A stretch of DNA of 64,000 nucleotides from Serilophus lunatus (taxonomy: Eukaryota > Chordata > Aves > Passeriformes > Eurylaimidae): contig VXBA01002855.1 in NCBI GenBank assembly GCA_013399895.1, forward strand, positions 434,001 through 498,000, given 5' to 3'. How positions within the stretch are numbered: position 1 is the first letter of the stretch; every line of letters starts with the position of its first letter. The position numbers were made by a program, and so were the translations under genes. The notes under the pieces are model-generated. The model worked only from the letters and a program-made list of their open reading frames with translations, made no database searches and had not been told where the DNA came from. Positions 12,161 through 25,984 of the stretch are shown in pieces.

Positions 12161-15100
12161 AAATTATCCCAGACTGCTTCCTCTACTGCAGAGACCACAA
12201 AAATTATTCTAACCTAAAAAAACACAACTATTCTGGTGCAGCTATCTGCAGAACACACGGCTTTATTAAATGGCCATGTAATCATAAATGTCTCTAAAAC
12301 TCAGTAGCACAATAAAGTTATTTAAGACAAAAGATCTGAAAAACAAAATTATACAAGTCACAGTCTTGTACTACTGTTCTGTGTAGAATATAAGACTGGC
12401 ATCTCCTTAGGAATGTAAGCATTATTCCACCTTTCATTTTACAACTAGGAACCTGAAGTCTTCATGGACAAGCATGCATACTGCTCCTATAAAAAGTAAA
12501 ACCCCATCATTTTGCAAAGGGATAAACTTCTGATGACGGCAGTCACACTGAAAATTGGACGTTAATCTCCTGCGAATAAATATAACCCCCAGAAATATGA
12601 ACGTGTGAGCAGAATTTTTTTTTGCACTTGAAAATGCTGAGATGCACAACAAGAAGCTTTTACTTTAGCATTTTCAGCTGAAGTTATCCTTCAGAAGCCC
12701 ACTTCACTCTCATGAGATATTTCTCTCTAGTCATTCACTTTTCAAAGCTCATAGCAACTTTAAGATTGCAGCAAAGCTGACTTTTATACCTTATTTTCAG
12801 TAAAGCTCTCTCCCTTGTCTGAGCTGTCACATCCCTTGGAGATATTTGGTGATTTTCAAATTCCTCAGCACTTTATTAATAAAGAAATTCAAAACCCCAT
12901 CACATTCTTTCTGCAGTATGCAGACAGTTGACTTCATAATGAAAACATCCTTGTGACAAACAATTCCTCTAATAAACCCTCCAATTAATGAAGATCTTGC
13001 TCTCTCACACTGGCTTTCCTAGTTTACCTGTGATCAAGTCACATTTAATAAAATTTCTGCTAAAAGATAGGTTTAAACACACTTACTGCCTTAATAGACC
13101 CAGCAGGTTGAATATGCCTCCTGTGTTAACATCACAAACATGAGATTTTGAAACATGAAACATTTGGAAGGGTTCACTTAGTAAAAACCAATTTATCAAT
13201 CTGATGTTGTTTTTGCTTGACACTCCTCTCAGCAATTCAGGGCTGCTAACTCTGAGAATTGTATCTTGAAGTATTAGTCATTTTTCTTAAGTCTGGGTCA
13301 TGAAGTCATAAAAAGCCCCAGGAACTCTAGCTTTTTAAATATCCTAATCCTTGCAGAGTTGACTGAAAACATGAACACCAAAGGGAGTTAACGAGAAACC
13401 GATTTCAATTCCTTCTAGATCTCATAAGATTTTTCAGTGTTCAGATCTGACAATGTTTAGGCAGAAGCACTGATGTTCTCTCAGCCATGCACTTGAACAA
13501 GTCTCAGACTGCTGCTATGCTTTATCACTATAAGAAACCTGAGACTTAAAAAAATAAAAAAGAGAACTTAAAGCCCAGTCTTCATGTGCTTCAGCCAGGA
13601 CAAACCCTGAACAATCAGATGTGTACTTGGTGATACAAGGTTGTCCAGGGTGACCTCCAGCCACTGGTTCTGGGTCAACACTGGCTGCTGGTTTAGTTTC
13701 TCGTTCCCTGACCAGAACCCTTCTCTGCACCTATCTCAACTGAAACCCATCACAGCAGCAATCAAATCAGTTTCCTGAACTCCAGATGGAAACACATCAG
13801 TTTTGCAACTGCAGCATTAATGCTTCCTTATCCCTGGAAAGCAGGAAGGTTAGGAATTACTAGTTCATTTAACAAAATACTTTTAAACAATATACAAATA
13901 ATTTTTTTTATTTGTTTAATCACACTTCATTAGGTGTAGCAATTAAGTGAAAATTCTCAGCTATTCTAATGCATTCTGCTTGTAGTAAATGGCCAATGCA
14001 ATCAGTAACCTAAACTGTCAATTAAATGCCATATTATTGTTTTTAAATATTCATCAGTCCTTAGCTAATAAATGAACAAAGAAAGCTCCATTCAACTGTC
14101 AGCAGAAACAGATTATGATCTGCCACAGGAGACCACACAGGAGAACAATGAGAGGTCAGAGATACCACAAAATAACCTTACAAAGGAATGGATATTAGGA
14201 CTCAGTTTCCAGAAAAAAAAAAATCCACGTACATACAGCAATTACATTTGTTATTTCTCTGTGTAAAGTCCTGGTTTGTAGCCAAAGTTTTCTCTAGAAA
14301 ATAATCAATTTTGTCAAAATGTTATCCTCGGAAATTGCATAGTCATTAAACAGCATCAAGAGTATCTGTTTCAGCACTGTCAAACAAGTATCACAAATAG
14401 AAAAACTGAAAACTCAAACTCAAAATTGTACCAAATTCAGAGACCTTTTGTGCATCTGGTTGATACTGTGACAGTGCACAATCCTGCTCATGTTTTGAAC
14501 TGAAGCATGGCCATAGCTGTGCTAGAGATGATCAACAAATATTCTTAAGGAAATGGGAGTGTATCCTAATCCTCATTCTCCTCCTTTAAAATATGAACAA
14601 TCTCCTAAAAAATAAGCAAAAAACCCAAAACACAACAAAAAAATAGGCAGTAGGGAGAAAGAAGCACCTTAAGGGCTATATCAGTGCAACCACAGACGCT
14701 ACAGTGGAACTTTCAACCACAGTACAGCTATATCCTAGTATTGATACACCTTGATGTCGTTCCCTAAAGACATTCAAGGTTCACACTAGATCATGACAAA
14801 TTCTCATGAGAATTTGCATTTTATTTAGTTTCTCATTGCGTACTTGTGGCTCACCTTTACATTCCTCATACTGCAAAATTTCCGAAATGTAAGTGGTACA
14901 AAGAGGAGGAATTGCATGCCTGCTACCTTTGGATTTGCCCAGCTTCATAAACTCCAATAACAAAAAAAATCACATAGGTAATCATCTAAGGGTTAACCAC
15001 ATTCAAAATTTCAAAAGCTGTAATAATGTTTAGTCTGTCAATAAAAGAAACAAAATTTAATAGGTCACTCTACCCTATCTCCTATCCCGAATTTGGGCAG

Positions 15101-18100
15101 AGCAAAGTTCTTATCTAACTGCTTGAGCAAGTATGACTTGTGATACTATTATATTGTATTGCTACTACTGAGCCAAGCATATACACACAAGACACGTGCA
15201 CACAAATAAAACACATTATGGGCACCTTGTCAGATTCTCATTTTACCCTTCCCATGAAGTAGTAGTAGTAACCCAAATGAACAAATCAATGCTCAAATAG
15301 TTTTAACTCTCAATACAGTACCTGAAGCATAGTTACCATTTCTTGGAAGTGTGTTTGGTCCAGCTTTTCAGGGAGAAAATTATTGTGTTTAATAACTAAG
15401 CAGTATCTATTGCATTTATAAGAAAATAAAATGAAGTAAGAGACTTCATAGGCTCCAAAACCAAGTAGAGGTAGGTCACAAGTTTTTTGTCATGATTTTC
15501 TAATAGCATTTCAGACTGCTGCAACACAACTGCTTTCAAGGTCTCCTTTCAACATGGAGTAACCAATAATCTCCCAATTTTGCAAAGGTCTTTACCAATA
15601 ACTTCTTTACCAGGCAAAGTTTTCCTAAATGCATTTTGAATTATGCTGTCAATCCAAAGGAAAAGTTCCATAACTAATTACATTTGCTACAGCATTAGGT
15701 GTGTCTACATCAAAAGACCAAAACAAGACTTATACACTAAGGACTCCCTTTTTGCTATCAGAACAATATGTAGGTACAGTACATAGGCTGATCTAATGCC
15801 TGCTCTGAACATGAAGGTATATCTTACATAGACTGTCTAAAGAAATCTTGAAAAACAATAGAGAAATGGTTTTATCATGCACATTTTTTTAGAAACAAAG
15901 ATGAAACAGTAAAATTTTGAAAGACTTTAACTATTTTTCTAGTGTCTATTTAGACTGTAAATGTAATTAAGGACCACTTCATCCCATCTTCTTGTTGACC
16001 TCACAAAATCAGATAGATAGGTGGACCAGGGAACCACAAAATTATTTTTTTTTTATTTTTGCAGACATTTATCTGATTCCTTTAATGTTTATTTCAGGGT
16101 AAGTACAAATTTGGGGGGAAAACTTGAAAAAACCCGAAATCTTCCAATGAAAATTCTTACTACAATAGCAACCCAAAAAAGTATTGCCCCAACACTGAAG
16201 TCATTAGCAAATACAGCCTGCCTACAATTTTCACTTCACATCCTAAGCAATGTTATCCTCCAGTCCTAAAGAGGTGCCACTTCTCATGCTCAGGGTATCA
16301 TAAATTCATTGTTATGCAATGCAATTTCCATTTTTAAACTATATATAGGTGCTCTGAAATAAAACACACTACAAAAATTCACATAACTTATTATCAGTGA
16401 TAAGCATTTACTTGCCATTCTTAGGCATTAACATCAGTAAGCATTCTGGAAACAAGTTCATATGGAATGCCAGTTATCCAGCTGGCTTTTTTTTAAAAAT
16501 ACTTAACTAGTTTTCATATCATGTTCATAAGAGACATGACAAGGAAGAACATCATCTGAATTGCCTAAATCAAATCACATAAACAACTTGCTCCAGCATA
16601 TTGCAGAATACTGAAATAAAAACAATGCTATTTCTGCAATTTGCACAAAAATCATAGTGAACTCACTCACTGAAACTAGACTAGAAATCTAATCATCAGA
16701 GCTGAGTGGAATAGCTGTATTCTACACAGGAACAATGAATTATATTTCAAATTAATTTTCGTGAAAGAGAAATAGTTAGAAACAAATAAATCAGTGTACT
16801 ACAACTCTGTCAATGAGTGAACTCATTTGGGAACTACAGCTGTTGCGCTTTAGAGATTTGGATTAAAATCCATCATTATCTTTCAGTTAATACTCTTTCA
16901 TCGACCAATCAGCAGTCATATGGTGTTTACCAACCCTGGTCACTTAACCCACTTGAATGGCCTTTGTGCTATAATTTGTACTTCAATACAATCAGATTAC
17001 TTCTAATCTAAATGATTTGTGTCCTTTATGGGACAGATAAACACTAATCCCAAGATTTCTAAAACACAGCAAGCCTAAACAGTGCCAGTACTGGCATCCA
17101 CTGTTTGCCATTTTAATAAAATATTTCATTCAAGTTGGGAAATACTTGATTTGATCATACTGACCCTGTCTTTTAGATACTCATTTCAAATTTCTTATAC
17201 AAAGAAAAAAGATTTGTCAGCAAACCCCACCACTCAGCAAAATCAGCAGCAAATAGTCAATTTACTAATACACAGATACTACTTTTTGATCCTTATTTCA
17301 CAGAAAAAAAATATTTATTCTTTAAAAGAAGACTGAGCAAAGAACACTTTAAAACTCATTGCTCAGCAAGGAGTTACACACTGTAACAGCTCACAGTCCC
17401 CCGTTACCACTTTTGAAAGTCTGTCTCTTCAGAACGGTTTTCCAAGTATACAGCACTTAAAGTGTCCTCAATCATTCCTGTTCTTCAGTTAATCTTGGCT
17501 GATGCTTGGAAGAAATTGCCCTACAGCTCGAGTCTAGCATCTAATTACATTTAGCAGTAATATGCTTAGGCTCTGATCTCACACATGCTTCTGCACAGGT
17601 GGATCAGTAAGCATAAGACAATCTCCCTAGAAAAGGAGGAATCCAAGTAGATGCAAATATAGTTGCATGATTGAAGCCAAATACATCAATGTATTAGTAC
17701 CTTAAAAAATGCCACAGTTGGGAATAGGAACAATTGAATAGTTCAAGCAATAACCTCATGGTGACAGCAAGTAAGCAAACATCTGTGTATATAAAGTATC
17801 ATCAGTATTACACTTTTACATTCACCAACATATATTTCTTGTCCAGAAAAATGCCAACTCCCTAGAAAATATATCACTTTGTAAAATATAACTGATCATA
17901 TCCCAAGTTAAGACAGAATGATCTTACTCAGAATTGGATAAAACATTCCCAGATGAAAATTAAGATGCTGGCTGATCTTGATAGCATCTGTAGGTATTAA
18001 CATACACAAATATAAGCATGTTTACCACCATCATCACTCTGTTTTACAACAGAGACATGCCTGACACCTTAACCTTTAAAAACTCTTCAGATTTGAGGGA

Positions 18101-21100
18101 GGTGAGGCATATCATCCTATACAGTAGCACACAGGGCATGAGAGGGAGGGCACTATGAAATTCACCATTCAGGCACAAATACTTCCAGGATTATTCAGTG
18201 AATGCCATGTGTAATCCTTACTCCACTCCTAAAATGGCAATTTTTATGTTCCTTATACTTTGAGCAAGATCCACACTATATATTATAAAATCTTGAAAGA
18301 TTTAGCAGAAACTGCAGCTTGTTTGAGACTTCTCAGATGTTACAACCATTTCAGAAATGCTGGGAAAGCTTCTATAATTCAATTTTAGAATTACAACTTA
18401 ACATATCACTAAATACAGAGGACTGATCTACCTTTACAGGAGCAGTAATCTTTGTTTTTCACTAATTTCTCAAGTTCTGCCACAACCTTACAAGGTTGCA
18501 TATTTCCTTGAATACTGTATTTCTGTTTAACTGCAAACACGAAGCAAACGCAAACTGCAAATTGTAGTTTCTCCTCCACAAAAAAATCATTTCTCTGATA
18601 ACCCTGATTTTCCCCCCCTTTCCATTCCAGAAGACATGCTTAGAGCACCTAAACTATTAAGAATCCGGAATTAACCAATTTGAGTTTACAGTATTGTAAT
18701 TAAAAATATCAGAACCACCACAACAAAGATGCTGTAAAGACAAATATCTTGAAACTATCAAAAACATAACTAGAAAAACCTCAAGTGCAAGAGTAATACA
18801 GCAAACAATTGTCTCTTTCTTCAAAAAAGTTATTTAAACGATCAAAATAGCTGTTTGGAAAATATCTCCCCAAAACCCCTTAACTAAGAAAAACAGTTAG
18901 CTAAGGATTTTACAGCTTGTTACTGAAATTAAATCATACTGGAATGCTGTATCTCCAGCATGAAGAAAAAGATTTTAAATATGTCAAACAGCTGCTTTAA
19001 GTTTGAGCAAGAAAGATTACATCTGCATTTCTTTTCTTACCTGCTATTTTTATGCTTTATGAAAGAGCCACATTCTCTTCTCACTCCAGTGAATTGTACA
19101 TGTGACAAGGAAGCAAACAACCCTGTCCCAGCAACATGGACTTTTAGATCCTTGCCATAATAAATAAGACACTTAGAGCTGCTTCTCTTCCAGCACACCA
19201 TTCACTTAGCTACAGGAAAGCATTACAAAGCTAGAGGTGTAAACCCACTCTAGCTTTCCGCTTCGTTAAGTCATACATCATTTTTACATAGGACTCATGG
19301 AGCTATAAATCATCTGAGACAGAATAAGAGCTAATTAAAGAGTCAGCTAAGCATAAAATTTTGCATTGTTGCATATTCAAGAACTCTAGATTTGGCTGTA
19401 TTTTGTATAATCTATTGTAAAATATTAAAAGACATTTCAAGTAGATAGGTATTTTCTCTAACAACTGAGCATTACTATCTGAAAACATCAATATTTAATT
19501 TCCTAGCTGGGAAGCCCAACAAAATCCTGAGTCACCCTTTTTTCTTTTTAATAACAGACCACTCTGCCTTGCACATATGTGCTGCAGTGCGGTCTCACAT
19601 AGTGTCTTGAAACTTAGTCAATTTTTTTTTCTGATTAGAACAAACTCCTATGCTTCTGGAGACAGAAATTCATGACCCAAGAAATCTCTACATGCACTAC
19701 AAATGTACCTAAATCTAGCAGTTAAACTTAAGTGCAAGCACTTCAGGCTGTTTACAGAACGCCTTTGCCAGTAAGATAATCCTCACTTGAGAAACAACAA
19801 TCTATTTCCTGACACCAGATTTCTCAGTCAATGCAATTATGTCTCAAAAGATCTTCTTTGAAGGGTTAAAGGTCAATTTGATGCAGACATGTTAACTGAA
19901 ATATATATAGCTCACAACCCAAGAGGGCTTTTAAGTATGCACAATATTACTGTGAAAACTAGAGCATTTGTTAGCAGGTTAGAAACTTTTTACACCAAGG
20001 CTATATAAAAATACAGCACCAGGATGATCCTCTAACTCCAAGAGTTTTTTCTCTAAAACATTTTTAGTTATGGATACATATTCAAACTTGATTCCTTCTT
20101 CACCTTCTAAAATGATCTGATAATTGGAGCTACTAAAGCAACTCAAATGCAAGAGAATAATTCTCAAAGTAATTACTACCTATATACATTTTTTTTAAAA
20201 TAGAAAGTCATCAGTCTCAGTGTGTAACTGCAAGGAATAGTCAAGTGCTTATATTTTATACTCTGTTTTCTGACAAAATATTTTAAAACAAGGATGAACA
20301 AATGTTTTTACACTCTAAATGTAAATATGCTTATATTTCAGGCTTTACTGACTGGAAAAGGGGCTCAAAATATTTTTATTAAAAATAGGGCACCATCCCT
20401 GAGAAGATTCTTATTTTATTGGGGTATTTCAAGAAACCCCAGGAGTTGCTGGCTACTCTTACAATTTGTCGAGCTAGGCTGCAATTGGGAAGGGGGGCAT
20501 GGATCAAATACACAATTAGTCAAATACCAAATCCACCAAGCCAACACAGGGATCAAGAAATTAGAACAGCCAAGAAATACAACTGCTGAAGGAAAGGACA
20601 AAGACCAAGGCACTAAAGCCACCTGAGGGGACAACAAAAAGTTAAGTGTAAAGGATGCTCAGAAGTGGCAGGGACCGGGCAGGGCTGCCTGGAGCCAGTC
20701 CACGAAAGATACAACTTACTCTCCTGCAACCTAAAAAATCCAAAGCAATCTTGAAGTTTATAATTTTCACACTACCCTACTAATTCTGAGAAGTATTTGG
20801 CAGTCCTCCGATAAGTGAATTAAGTTCTGCCTATGGCTTTGTGGAAAAACATGAAGTACAAATCCTAGTAATAAGGACTTCAGAGAGAATAGGACAATTA
20901 AAAAACCAGCAATGCTCAGTTTTGGAAACTACTCCATTGGGAAATGCAAGCTGAAATGATCCTTTTAAACAACATGAAATGCTTCTGGGGCCCAAAGCCA
21001 GCTACTTCCACCTTATGAATATGAAATTTTAAAATAAATCAGTTTTCTGCAACAAGTCATTGACATAAAAAGGAATTTGAGGGTTCTCTTCATATGGAAG

Positions 21101-22402
21101 AAGCCACAACAATAGCAACAAGAAACTACAGGAATAGAGTCAAGAAAATATACACATACATTAAAAATTATATAATCAGCAACAGTGCATCAAGTTTTGA
21201 CTGTCACACAAAAGGTGATCGCCAGCTCCATAAAAATAAGAGCTGCTCCATCATGTAAATATTACAAACATATTTACATGGTAGTAGCATACAACAGTAA
21301 ATCTGCCAAGCCCCCCATGCTCAGTATGAAACATGTTATTGACTCCTAACTCCCAGGACAGGTCTCATAGTTACCACAATCACATGGTAAAATAACTCCC
21401 CAGTTAACTGCATATAGGATGAGGCAGGAAGCAGCCACAGTGCTGCATGGAGAGATTAGAAACCCCACACGTTCCCATCAGCCACAGAATCCATGCAGTC
21501 CTTCTGTGTCATGTCACCTGGGGTTTAACATCAGCATGTGCTTCCTTTTTTTTTTAAACATTCACCAAATCAGGTTATTATAAATCTTTGCCTCTGAACA
21601 AGAAGGAAGTATTCCTATACTTGCTAAAGATTTAGGTGTCCACTGTACAGATGGAGAAAAAAAAAATCAGACCCTGTCTTACAAAACTACAGTACAAAAA
21701 CTTGACTAGCATTCTAATTTCAAGTTCAGGAAAAAAAAATCTTCTGAGAACTACAAGTAACATATAAGAGAAGTCCTTTAAGGGCATAGGTTTTCCAGAT
21801 CTTTTACACTGCAACAAGTTGCCAGCAAGTTATATGCAGAAATATTAGCTGATGCATATTCTTTGAAAGAGTTAAAAACAAGCATTATACCATTCCTGTT
21901 GTGTCTACCTCTCACAATCCTATTGCTGTTTGAGTTAAATTATAATTATGAAGGGGACAACTGAGACTCAATAAATTTACAGAATTAACATGGCATTGCA
22001 ACATAGTTGACAACATAGTCAAAACTACAAAGTTGACAACATAATCAGATTTTAACATTAATTCTGTCGAGATTTGTTATAATTAATCATCAACACAAAT
22101 TTCTCTGATGCTTGCTTAAGTTTGTAAAGCTCTGTTGTCTGATTTCTTAAGCTATTTTTTTATCATTCATGAGTTGGTGAAACTTATGCACACACCAAGG
22201 AGAGACACCAGAATCTGCTTGAAACATTTTCTCAAACCTGTTTGAAAGAAAAAAAAAAGCAGTGTAGGCAGCTCTTGTCTAGCCTTTCAGGAATTTCACT
22301 CAGTCCAGAGCATGTGTCACCTGCCTGCAGTAGAGAAGAGGTCCCCGAGTATAATGGCTTTAGTCTTATTCAAACCAAGACCAGTAAACATCGTAGAAAC
22401 TC
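12161..22402. other. non-coding DNA, no gene seen
   Basis: About 10 kb of AT-rich sequence with no recognisable exon, RNA gene or repeat family. A small relatively GC-rich patch at about 13590-13740 and another at about 20430-20700 stand out by composition but carry no recognisable frame. Poly(T) or poly(A) runs occur, for example near 16043-16062 and 21546-21556. Confidence 0.5.
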
Positions 22403-22805
22403 AGAATCATTAAGCTTGGAAAAGGCCTTCAAGATCAAGTCCAATCTTTGACCAAACAACACCTTGTCAACTAAACTGTAGCACTAAGTTCCATGTCCGT
22501 TTATTTCTTGAACATCTCCAGGACTGGTGACTCCACCACTTCCCTGGGCAGCCCATTCCAATGCTTAACCAACCCGAAGAAATGAAATGCAAAGTGTGAG
22601 GAAATTCTTTCTAATGTCCAATCTAAACCTCCTCTGGCACACCCTCTTGTCCTGTTGTTAGTCATCTGGGAGAAGAGGACAATCTCAACCTCCTTTCTGG
22701 TAGCTGTAGAGAGTGATAAGCTCACCCCTGAGCCTCCTTTGCTCCCGGCTAAACAACCCCAGCTCCTACAGCCTTCCTAATAGGACTTGCTCTCTAAAGC
22801 TTCGG
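22403..22805 (-). mobile_element. CR1 LINE, 3'-end fragment, antisense
   Basis: On the plus strand this starts with AGAATCATTAAGCTTGGAAA, the reverse complement of a CR1 3' terminus. It continues through CTCCACCACTTCCCTGGGCA and the block near 22735-22800 with CCCAGCTCCTACAGCC. On the minus strand a broken frame still gives HWNGLPREVVESPVLEMFKK, a remnant of the C-terminal end of the CR1 ORF2 protein. It is a degenerate 5'-truncated copy of about 0.4 kb, distinct in sequence from the copy near 7.2 kb. Confidence 0.93.
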
Positions 22806-25194
22806 CAGTGTCATACTTCTATAAAAACCGAGTGATTTCCATCTTCAAAAATTATTTTATACATTCACAGACAATATATATTCATTTCCAGCAGTTTAAT
22901 CCTATATAGAATAAGGCAATAGCACCAAACATCCTCACCCATATGTTAGAGTATTTAACCTTTTTCATATTACTTATGGGTCTAGGGGAGCATTGTAACT
23001 CCATTTTGGCTGTCAGACCTGACAGTAAGGTTCTGCAGCTTCTGAGGTCACCTGTCTAAAAGAATATGCTGAAGTTCTCCAGAGTGGGATCTGACAATAC
23101 CTGAGCAAGGATCAGTGAAACACAAAGCACACAAAGCTTCTAACACTACATGTAGTAGTACAAAATTTATTTCTTCCATCATTCCCTAAATCCAGAAGCC
23201 AGGCTCTACTTTTAACCTTTTGAGAAGCACTCACTGATGAAAAATTCAAGGTTTACTGTGATTCCTTATGGCAGAAAGCTTGCTTTTTTAAAAAAAACAA
23301 ACAATAGGCTCTTTAAATTACAAGACCATATTTTCCCTCTGTTCACAGACTGGAGATTAGACAAGACAAACAATGTAAGTCATAAGAACAGCTACCTGCT
23401 GGGAAAAACCTGTGTCATTTGCTGAAGAAGTTGGAAGAAAAGCAGGAGACTGCAGGAGAAAGATTCTCTTATGGTTAAAGCATTTGAATGCTGCAGTGCA
23501 GAATCTATCCACAGCCTGGGGTCTATGACAGAGCTGTTAGTACTGCTGGGCAAGTTGCATAAATCCATCCTTCCACAATCACTAATTGCACACACCTTTC
23601 CCGGGAGCGTAACTTCGTAACTGTGAACTCTAGTTGATTGAAGCACTGAACGCTCACATTGCTATTCAAGATACCAGAAGCTCTGCATCATTCCAAGAGT
23701 TGACATACCAGTCCCCACGACTCAAATCAAGCATTTAAAATTGCTGAGGACCCCTCTCTGTGCTGAAGTTTCCCCCTATATCAGGAGACTGCCATTTATT
23801 CATGTCACAGAAGCACTGCTAAGATTTATTTTTATTTATTTTGCTGTTGTTGAAGCATACATTACACATCCTGTTCACAAAGCCTGACGAGAGTCTTGCA
23901 GGAAAACACAAAACAAAAATTACTCGATTATATATACCAACAGGATCAGCCGTGGTTGTATAGGCAACATTTTCTGGCATTTCGAATTTTCAAATTCTTA
24001 ACTTTGCAACTTTTAATGATGTTTGAGGTATATAATATGGGTATTCTTGTTTCTCTGATTAACAAGGAACCCAGATAAGCATCAGATGTGGTACTGACTA
24101 TGCACAGGCCTCACAATCTACAAATATGCATCTGTCTGGCATAGAGTGCACCTGCATTGCAGATAACCGACTGCAGAAATAAACACAGCAGAATCTTTTT
24201 CCGTAAGCTTTGATGCAGATTTATAAGGGGGGGTTCTTCATTGTAACTTGTATTAAATAATCTAATTTCAAAAGAAAGTTGAAGTGCACCTAGGCGCTTA
24301 TATACATTCACAATTTCCAGTCAAAGTATCACCATCCAGTTATTATCAAGTAGCCAAAGGAAGGAAGATTATGCAATTTTTTTATTTTTTTTTGTTATGT
24401 GCAGTCATAAGAGACTGGGTACTCCTCTGTTAGCTTTTATTGGCATTTTTATTATAAAATTTTGTTAGGAGGTTCCTATATCTTCTTAGAACATATTGCT
24501 GCACAGGTCAGAGTAAGAACTTTTAGAGTGCTTACTTAAAATCCTACCCAAACTCATCTTCTCTGGAGTACATCTTGATGTGTCTCTGTTCATTTTTTTT
24601 TGTGGCTTAAGAAAACAAGCTTCTTTTTAAAGCTCAAAATTACGATAGATACAAATGAACACTGAAAAGTGCAAATCAAATTACAAAAAAAAAAATATTA
24701 AACTTTTCTTCCCTCTTCTCACATTTTTCAAGCATACCATACTACCAGGGCCTGTCACATCACTGATCCTTAAACTAATTAATCTTGAAAACTGTACTAA
24801 ATTATAATAGGACTGAGGAGACCTGACAGTCTATTTAAATGGAATGTACTGAGAAGTGTCAAATTAAAACACAACAACATGGATTATTAAACAAAATCTC
24901 CTACCATATGTTTAACTTTCTGGTACCTGCACAGGTATTTATGGAGAGAACAACAGGGCCTACAGCCATAGCCACTTATGCTATAAACTCATTACATCTT
25001 ACAAGTTCAGTAATGCTGAGAAGTGTTAAATATTAAGTAGGGGACATCCTCTGCTAGGAATCAGCACTACAGCAGTCACCATTAAACAATTCAATTAGGA
25101 ACCACTTGGTATGAGACCACACTGTTTGTAGAATGGCAGCACGATGTTATGATACACCAAAAGCCTCATAAAGCATAAAACCACCACGGCACAG

Positions 25195-25265
25195 AAAAAA
25201 ACCCAAACCTCAAAACAAAAACCAAACCAAACCAAAAAAAACCCCACCAAAAACAAACCCCCCAA
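25195..25265. repeat. low-complexity A/C-rich tract
   Basis: A run made almost only of A and C, with repeated AAACC and CAAAA units, followed by a C cluster. It is a simple low-complexity sequence with no evident function. Confidence 0.85.
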
Positions 25266-25966
25266 AAGTTCTTTTTAAAGTCACAATATAATTCAAGCTT
25301 CAGCTCATGTTCATTTTACTTTGCTGTCCTGACATTAAAGCTATCATTTCAGTCACTGTTCTTCAGTGCCTGGAATAAGCAGTCACATAGTCTTAATTTA
25401 TACACAGGACAGCCTAGTCTAAGGATCACCTTCCCTGCTACACAGGTGCAAGTAACAGATACTATAACAGAGCAGACTGGCTTTAGCTCTGCGGTTTGCT
25501 TGCAAGTGGAGACTTTGTGAGACATCTCCCAGTGTCAATCAGGGTGCTGTAGGAGGCAAGACTACCCTACCTCACATGCAGAATGACTGACTTAGCTGCA
25601 GGTATGCCCCCAGTTCTCCATACTTTCAGCACTAGCACGACTGCACCAAACAATTAGGCAGTAAAAAACCAAGAGTAACGAAAAGCTGTCCTCTATATTT
25701 CAAAATCAATGCATTTTACCAATACCACAATCCATCATCCTGTCACACAACAAAATCACCAGGAAAAGGTGATTCACAGAAAACTGTGAACCAAGATGCC
25801 TAGTTATGCAGAGCCTGAATTCTGCCTTTCACCTATTTGTAAACTGAAACCTATTTAATGCTATCCCTGTGTTCAAGGCAAAACTACATTTTAAAACCTG
25901 TGAAACACTTAAACAGAAGACTATGTAACCAAAAATAATTTAGATACATTAAGTGAGGTAAAAAGT

Positions 25967-25984
25967 AAAAAAAAAAAAAAAAAA
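25967..25984. repeat. poly(A) run, 18 bases
   Basis: Eighteen consecutive A residues. I looked for a retroposed sequence upstream and saw no recognisable processed gene or SINE, so it is recorded only as a homopolymer. Confidence 0.85.

Noticed and set aside
22501..22725. 74-codon minus-strand frame treated as a gene
   Set aside because: It is a residual piece of CR1 ORF2 read through a degenerate LINE copy, not a host gene.
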